This document shows positions 59,336-64,000 of a stretch of DNA of 64,000 nucleotides, piece after piece. The notes beneath the pieces were generated by a model. The model had not been told where the DNA came from. It searched no databases and saw only the letters and a list, made by a program, of their open reading frames with translations. Location of the stretch: NCBI RefSeq assembly GCF_001270495.1, contig NZ_LGUR01000230.1:124001-188000 (forward strand), given 5' to 3'. Both the position numbers and the translations under genes were made by a program. This DNA is from Streptomyces viridochromogenes. GTDB taxonomy: Bacteria > Actinomycetota > Actinomycetes > Streptomycetales > Streptomycetaceae. The stretch's first letter is position 1; each line of letters starts with the position of its first letter.

Positions 59336-61609
59336 TCATGCTCGCAATTGCAGTTCGCCGGCGGCCTCCTCGACCATGGCGAGCCCCAGTCGGCTGACGC
59401 GGACGGAGAAGGGGGCTCCGACGACGCGAAGGCCCGTCAGGACGATCTCGCCCAGCGGCGCACTGCGTACGGGGCGCAGCGTGACCGTCCCCGCCGGAGC
59501 GTCCGGGCGGACACCCGCGAGCGTGGTCAACAGCAGCACTCCGGCTGCCGCGGCCGTGGCTGCGGGGCGGCAGGCCGCCGGATGCGGGAGGGGAGCACTC
59601 CCGTCCGTCCGTCGCTCCCCCGCATACATGTCGGGCAACCGGTGACCGAAGGCGGCCGCGGCGGCCAGCACACCCCGCAGCAGCGCGCTCGCCTCCTTCT
59701 CGTAGCCGGCCGCCGCGAGACCCGCGACGGCGAGCGCGGTCTCGTGGACCCGCACGGTGCCGCTGCGGTGACCGAAGGGGTTGTGCCCGGCCTCCTTCAC
59801 GCCCAGTCCGCGCAGGCCCCAGCCCGAGTCCATGGCCGGGCCGCCGAGCAGCCGGGCGAGTTGTTCGGTCTGCACCTTGTCGAGCAGGCCGGGCGCATGG
59901 TCGCCCCCGCCCAGCAGGCCGGTGTCGAGAAGGTGGACGGCGGCGGCGCCCAGATGCGGCACCAGGCGTCCGTCCGGGGCCCGGGCGGCTGCCGGCCGGC
60001 CACCGCCCAGGTCGTCGATCCAGAAGTCCGCACGGAACGCCGTCCGCAGGGCCCCGGCCCACTGCCGCAGCTCGGCACCGCCCGGTCTGCCGCAGGCGTC
60101 GAGCAGATCGGCGCCGAGCAATGCCGCGCGATGGGCGTGGGCCTGGGTCTCGCAGCGGACGGGGCCGCCGGGGTGCGGGTCGGGCAGATACACGCCGGCG
60201 CCCACGGTGGTCCGCAGCCAGGTCAGACATCGCTCGGCCGCCGGGAGGAGTTCCTCGGTCTCGGACTTGGGCAGCCCCCAGCGTCGGGCCTCCGCGAGCA
60301 GCGCGGGGAAGAGCAGCGTGGCCTCCGTGCCCGTGCAGCCCGGTGGCAGATGCGTGCCCGCGTCCCGTATCGGCGCGGGGATCATGCCGGACTGCGGTCC
60401 CTGGGCCCGGAGTTGGGTGCGGGCGAGGGTACGCAGCGTGCCTGCGGCGAGCCGGGTGCCCAGGGGCAGGGTCATCCGGGCCGCGGCGAGGGCCTCGGCC
60501 GGGGCCAGGCCGCAGCGCCACGGGGCTCCGGCGGCCAGGTGGACGTCGGAGGTGTGGGCCGGGTCGCGCAGCAGAAGGGCATGGAGATCCTCGATGCTCG
60601 TCCGCAGCAACGCCTCCACCCCGGGATCGTCGCCTGCCGCCCGCGCCGTCGCCAGCGGGCTGGTCGCCGCTCGACCCGCGGCGCGCACGGGTCCCGCTCC
60701 GTCCGGCCGCACGCGCAGTTCGATGGTCACGCTCCCGCCCGGGGGCAGCGCGAACTCCCAGCGCAGCAGTCCCGCGGAGGCCAGCGCATCGGCGGGCGAC
60801 GGGTCGGCCGTCACAGTCGAGCTTCCTCTGGCGGACGACCAGCGCAGGCCGGAGTCGTGGACGGTGGCGGGGAGTTCCGGTCCTGTGCTGCCGCTCGCGA
60901 TCGCTCCGAGGTCGGCCAGGTCCGTACCCAGGGCGACCTCGACCGGCAGGCGCAGGGGTCGAACGGCTGCGCTGTGCAACGTGATCCGCTCGGTACCGTC
61001 CGCATGACGGGTCCGCTCGACCACGATGTCCGGGTCCGGTCCCGCCTGCGGCGAACTGCGCAGCGTGCCCACGAACCGGGCGTGGTCGGCCGCGGTCATC
61101 CTGGCCTGGACCGCGAGCGGTTCGCGTCCGGCCACCCGGATCTGGCAGCGCGAGAGGACGCGTCGGCCTGCTCGGTAGAACCCGTCGAGTCCCCGGCCGG
61201 TCAACTGCCCCTGGTCCGTGGAGATGACGAGGCCGGGTAGGGCGACGCAGATCAGGGCGTTGTGGGTGGGCGGCAGGTCGGTGGACCGACGCACGGCCGA
61301 CTGTGGGGCCGGCGAGGGGGTGTCCTGAGACTGGGCGAAGCGCCGTACGTTGTCGGTCTGTGCCGGTGTTGCCATGTCCGGGCTCATGAGCACCGAGGAC
61401 GACGGGCCCTGGCCTGGTGGCCGATGCGTGTGCTCAGCCCCTCGAAGGGCGTCGTTCAAGAGCCCGGGCGCGCGCCGCCCCGCACCGTCCGCGGGCGGAG
61501 GCAGCCCCGTATCCAGCCTTTGGGACGGGACCAGCCCACCGGATGTCGAGCGATCGTCTGCGGCCGGGGAGGCCTGAGTCGGCGGTGGCACCGGTGTCGG
61601 CTGTGGCAT
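59336..61609 (-). CDS. Glycogen debranching N-terminal domain / amylo-alpha-1,6-glucosidase-like protein
   Basis: A 757-residue cytoplasmic protein. After about 110 disordered Pro/Ser-rich residues comes a beta-rich N-terminal domain of the glycogen-debranching type (about 115-330; GLVISTDQGQLTGRGLDGFYRAGRRVLSRCQ), then an (alpha/alpha)6 glucosidase-like domain (about 345-680; AGAPWRCGLAPAEALAAARMTLPLGTRLAAGTL, GLGVKEAGHNPFGHRSGTVRVHETALAVAGL). It may trim glycogen or trehalose-related alpha-glucan; catalytic carboxylates cannot be assigned with certainty. The ATG at 61609 has AGAGGAAG upstream; internal ATGs at 61387 and 61375 are possible. Confidence 0.78.
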   Translation of the reverse strand: MPQPTPVPPPTQASPAADDRSTSGGLVPSQRLDTGLPPPADGAGRRAPGLLNDALRGAEHTHRPPGQGPSSSVLMSPDMATPAQTDNVRRFAQSQDTPSPAPQSAVRRSTDLPPTHNALICVALPGLVISTDQGQLTGRGLDGFYRAGRRVLSRCQIRVAGREPLAVQARMTAADHARFVGTLRSSPQAGPDPDIVVERTRHADGTERITLHSAAVRPLRLPVEVALGTDLADLGAIASGSTGPELPATVHDSGLRWSSARGSSTVTADPSPADALASAGLLRWEFALPPGGSVTIELRVRPDGAGPVRAAGRAATSPLATARAAGDDPGVEALLRTSIEDLHALLLRDPAHTSDVHLAAGAPWRCGLAPAEALAAARMTLPLGTRLAAGTLRTLARTQLRAQGPQSGMIPAPIRDAGTHLPPGCTGTEATLLFPALLAEARRWGLPKSETEELLPAAERCLTWLRTTVGAGVYLPDPHPGGPVRCETQAHAHRAALLGADLLDACGRPGGAELRQWAGALRTAFRADFWIDDLGGGRPAAARAPDGRLVPHLGAAAVHLLDTGLLGGGDHAPGLLDKVQTEQLARLLGGPAMDSGWGLRGLGVKEAGHNPFGHRSGTVRVHETALAVAGLAAAGYEKEASALLRGVLAAAAAFGHRLPDMYAGERRTDGSAPLPHPAACRPAATAAAAGVLLLTTLAGVRPDAPAGTVTLRPVRSAPLGEIVLTGLRVVGAPFSVRVSRLGLAMVEEAAGELQLRA

Positions 61610-61931
61610 GGGGCGGCTTCCTCTGCGCTCTGTGCGCCTCGGGCGTGTGCGGCGGCGGCTGGGGGACCCGGAGTGACAGGGGCGATGCGGCGGCACGGCC
61701 GGTTCGACCGTTCCGCCACTCAGGTGAACGGGGAGGGATCCCTCCAGGTCACGCACGGCACGGGGTAACCCCGTAGGAGGACCGGACCCTGCATCGGGTT
61801 CGTCGGGCAGGCCGAGGCGATCCGTGGCCCCGGCACCACGACTGCCGTGGCCTCCACCACGGCCTCGGTCACCGCGCCGCCCGCCACAGCTGTCACCCGG
61901 ACGGCCCGGGGCACGGCTCCACCGAGACGGC
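61610..61931. other. Gap between debranching-like gene and DUF4192
   Basis: About 320 bases; the only candidate gene is the coupled 71-residue frame at 61720-61935. The stretch before the debranching-like gene (61610-61719) should hold its promoter or be part of a longer transcript. Confidence 0.4.
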
Positions 61932-61935
61932 TCAC
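61720..61935 (-). CDS. Possible small protein (71 aa) coupled to DUF4192
   Basis: Starts MSRLGGAVPRAVRVTAVAGG with a GTG whose bases overlap the DUF4192 stop (GTGA) and a GAGGGG ribosome-binding site just before. The middle is hydrophobic (VTAVAGGAVTEAVVEATAVVV), possibly membrane-associated. No family recognised; coupled position is the main support. Confidence 0.35.
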   Translation of the reverse strand: MSRLGGAVPRAVRVTAVAGGAVTEAVVEATAVVVPGPRIASACPTNPMQGPVLLRGYPVPCVTWRDPSPFT

Positions 61936-63683
61936 GCATGCCCCTCGCCCCCGTCACTGCCAGGACGCACCCCGTCCGGACGGGACCCATCCCGACGAGC
62001 GGCGCCCTTCTTCGACGTACGCGAAGCCGTCTCCTTCGAGCTGCGCGGAACCGTGCCGCCCGGCCGCGGAACACCAGGACGGGTCCTCGCCGATGCGCGC
62101 GGGCGCGGGACACTCGTCCCCCGCTCTCGACCGGTGCCGCTCGCGGAGCGGGGGAGACTGCCGGCCGACCCCGCCCGGCGCCGAGACGTACGACGATCAC
62201 CCGTCTCGGACAGCGGCGCAGACTCCACCGCTTTGCCCGGTACCGGCCGCTCGGCCTCGCCCCGTACCGACTCCTCGCCCTCGTCCCTTACCTGCTGTTC
62301 CACGTCTTCCGGTTTGTCGAGCGCTGCCGCGCCCGTCCGCTCCCGTCCCTCACGTTCCGCACGCAGGCAGCGGCGGATCGACTCGGGGTCCAGCCCTTCG
62401 TTGCAGGCTTGGTGCAGCAGACGGGCGAAGAGGTAGTCGCGGTCCGCGCCGAGGGCCATGGCAAGGGCCTCTCGGGCCTCCAAGTCGTCGCCGGTGGACC
62501 AGGCGACCCAGCCGACGAGAGTGAGCGGCGCTGCCGCGTGCTCGCTGTAAGGTCCGACACAGCGGCGGGCCAGTGCTCGCCACAGCCGGAGGGCGGGACC
62601 GGCTTCGTCGCCCTCCATCCACTCGGCGGCGCGGTCCCGGGTCGCACGGTCCTGAAGACCAAGAATGAGCCTCGCGGCTTCGTCGTGTCCGAGCAGTTCG
62701 TCGTCCCGGAGATCCGCCGTGAGCGTCCCGGGCGGGAGCGGGGCCGCGGCGAACCGGCACCTGAGCCGCTCGGCCAGGTCCAGCGTCTGCTCTGCCACGC
62801 CCGCGCGTGACGCGTCGTCGACGATCCTGGGGACCAGCTCCATGCCGACCGTGTCCAGAGCGGCCTCCTGCTCCAGGGCGGCAGCGGTCTCGAGCGGCTG
62901 CAGCCTGGCCCGCAACTCGCGCAAGGTGCCGCGCACCTGAACTCCCGCGTACGTGGCCGCGGCGGCCAGCACGGACGTACCGGGAAGGCCCATCGTGCGG
63001 CCCTCGGGCGGACAGCACTCGACTCGGTCGCAGCAGTACGACCAGAAGCGGCCGTCCGAGATACACAGGGCCTCGATCACCGGAACGTCCAGGCTGCCGC
63101 ACGCGACACGCATCTTCTGGGCCAGCGGGCGCAGCCGTTCCATGACCTGTCGGCCCGTCTCGCCGTCTGTCGGTTCCTGGCAGAGGAAGGCGACCATCTG
63201 CTCCGGCCGGACTCCCCTGCGCTCGCCGCCCCTCACCAGTCCGTGGGTCAACTGCCTGGCCGCGGAGTCCCAGTCGTCTTTACTCGCGGGAATGCCGAGC
63301 CGGGCACGGCCGCCGAACCGGCCGCGGCCGGCCCTGTCGTGCAGGGCGACGAGCACGATGCTGTCCTCGGGGCGGTAACCGAGGAGATAGGGCAGTGCGT
63401 CGGCCAGTTCGGCCGGGGTGCGCAGGGTGACCTGGTGCTCGGGCAGGTGCGCTTCGTGCGTGGTGCAGTCGAGTTGCTCCAGGTGTCGTGCGAGTTCTGC
63501 CTGTCCAGCGTGTGCTGCGTGTCCCGCGCGCCCCGTGTGTCCGCCGTCCTCGTCGGGCCCGAGCTGCGCGTCGTACATCTCAGGTTTGTCGGTCGCGTCG
63601 GTCGCACCAGGCGCGCAGTAGTGCTCCCCGCCCGTGTTGTCGTCGTTCTCAGGAGATCCAGTCACTTCGCTGTGATTCGTCAT
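61932..63683 (-). CDS. DUF4192 domain protein
   Basis: A 583-residue cytoplasmic protein. Conserved DUF4192 region about residues 85-430 (start LRTPAELADALPYLLGYRPEDSIVLVALHDRAGRGRFGGR; DRVECCPPEGRTM with a Cys pair; LGADRDYLFARLLHQACNEGLDPESIRRCLR). The N-terminal 80 residues and C-terminal 140 (Arg/Ser/Pro-rich) are low complexity. Function unknown; present once per Streptomyces genome. The ATG at 63683 follows GGGAGATCG. It may be co-transcribed with downstream genes. Confidence 0.85.
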   Translation of the reverse strand: MTNHSEVTGSPENDDNTGGEHYCAPGATDATDKPEMYDAQLGPDEDGGHTGRAGHAAHAGQAELARHLEQLDCTTHEAHLPEHQVTLRTPAELADALPYLLGYRPEDSIVLVALHDRAGRGRFGGRARLGIPASKDDWDSAARQLTHGLVRGGERRGVRPEQMVAFLCQEPTDGETGRQVMERLRPLAQKMRVACGSLDVPVIEALCISDGRFWSYCCDRVECCPPEGRTMGLPGTSVLAAAATYAGVQVRGTLRELRARLQPLETAAALEQEAALDTVGMELVPRIVDDASRAGVAEQTLDLAERLRCRFAAAPLPPGTLTADLRDDELLGHDEAARLILGLQDRATRDRAAEWMEGDEAGPALRLWRALARRCVGPYSEHAAAPLTLVGWVAWSTGDDLEAREALAMALGADRDYLFARLLHQACNEGLDPESIRRCLRAEREGRERTGAAALDKPEDVEQQVRDEGEESVRGEAERPVPGKAVESAPLSETGDRRTSRRRAGSAGSLPRSASGTGRERGTSVPRPRASARTRPGVPRPGGTVPRSSKETASRTSKKGAARRDGSRPDGVRPGSDGGEGHA

Positions 63684-63858
63684 ACGCAGACGATCTCCCG
63701 GATCGCGAAGTTCCGGTTTGCCCTGTGGATAAGTCCGACCAGGGACACGACAACCCGGGCCGGGCATGTCCGAGGCCGCATGCGGAGCCACGTCCGAGGT
63801 CAAGTCGGAACCAGGATTCGACGCTCGGAACCCGGTCTCGAAGCCGCGACCCGGGCCG

Positions 63859-64000
63859 TCACTTGAGCTGCGCGGTGCCGATCGGCTCTCCCGACGCGAT
63901 CCGCAGGAACTCCTTCACGATCAGCTCGTGGGCGTTGGCACTCTCGATGACACCTGCCTGCAGGCTCAGCCTGCCGCAGCGAGGACCAGGGGCAGCACCT
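63859..64000 (-). CDS. C-terminal end of an unidentified gene (truncated by window edge)
   Basis: The reverse strand reads in frame to a TGA at 63859-63861, ending VIESANAHELIVKEFLRIASGEP then IGTAQLK. About 47 codons are visible. Codon usage is Streptomyces-like. I cannot name the family from this tail. Confidence 0.55.
   Translation of the reverse strand, partial: GAAPGPRCGRLSLQAGVIESANAHELIVKEFLRIASGEPIGTAQLK

Overview
The window is a very GC-rich actinobacterial chromosome segment, almost certainly from Streptomyces. The evidence is a 511-residue HrdB principal sigma factor with a Lys/Ala-rich N-terminal region, the sporulation regulator WhiH next to it, SepH, CutRS, an N-terminal-GNAT PatA, separate parC and parE genes, frequent GTG/TTG starts, and GTGA/ATGA translational coupling. 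From memory, the gene content and order resemble the core region around hrdB and whiH in S. coelicolor. It is therefore mostly conserved housekeeping chromosome, not a mobile island. No tRNA, rRNA, CRISPR array, transposase or phage gene was seen.

Layout. 0-6.3 kb: potassium-related genes (two TrkA-type NAD-binding proteins forward; DUF3159, OB-fold, KdpE and KdpD reverse, without kdpFABC). 6.4-11.6 kb: secreted alginate-lyase-like enzyme, the dut/DUF3710/thioesterase group, and small conserved proteins. 12-14.5 kb: CutRS two-component system and a 57-residue protein. 14.6-19.3 kb: inositol monophosphatase and ferrochelatase (reverse), then an MFS exporter and a sugar-lactone-type FAD oxidase (forward), with an iron-box-like site between the two units. 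19.7-25.5 kb: sepH, sulfurtransferase, VOC protein, thymidine kinase, phosphodiesterase, DUF5998. 25.5-30.7 kb: PatA protein acetyltransferase, HPr, a GntR regulator, and an M23 endopeptidase behind a c-di-AMP (ydaO) riboswitch. 31-38 kb: an M16 peptidase pair, ParC, and a CobW-type GTPase. 38.4-39.9 kb: three small Streptomyces-specific genes. 40-48.2 kb: a carbon-metabolism block with two divergent citrate synthases (one fused to a DNA-binding HTH), an iron-box-controlled sucrase/ferredoxin-like protein, a CitA/DcuS-type two-component system, and an acetate-type symporter with its DUF485 partner. 48.4-56 kb: parE, DUF7455, trypsin-like protease, hrdB, whiH. 56-64 kb: ABC protein, NrtR-like Nudix regulator, glycogen-debranching-like protein, DUF4192, and a truncated gene at the edge.

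The genes combine into recognisable themes. Potassium/c-di-AMP signalling links the TrkA pair, KdpDE and the riboswitch-controlled cell-wall hydrolase. Acetyl-CoA and dicarboxylate metabolism links PatA, the citrate synthases, the sensor kinase pair and the symporter. Iron homeostasis links two iron-box-like sites with the ferrochelatase/MFS region and the sucrase/ferredoxin-like gene. Development and chromosome segregation are represented by sepH, whiH, hrdB and topoisomerase IV.

I found no cluster that is clearly an undescribed system. The most promising leads are the HTH-citrate synthase fusion facing a second citrate synthase across a palindrome-rich spacer, the tandem repeats and palindromes upstream of the CitA-type kinase and the symporter operon, and an ABC ATPase with altered catalytic residues.
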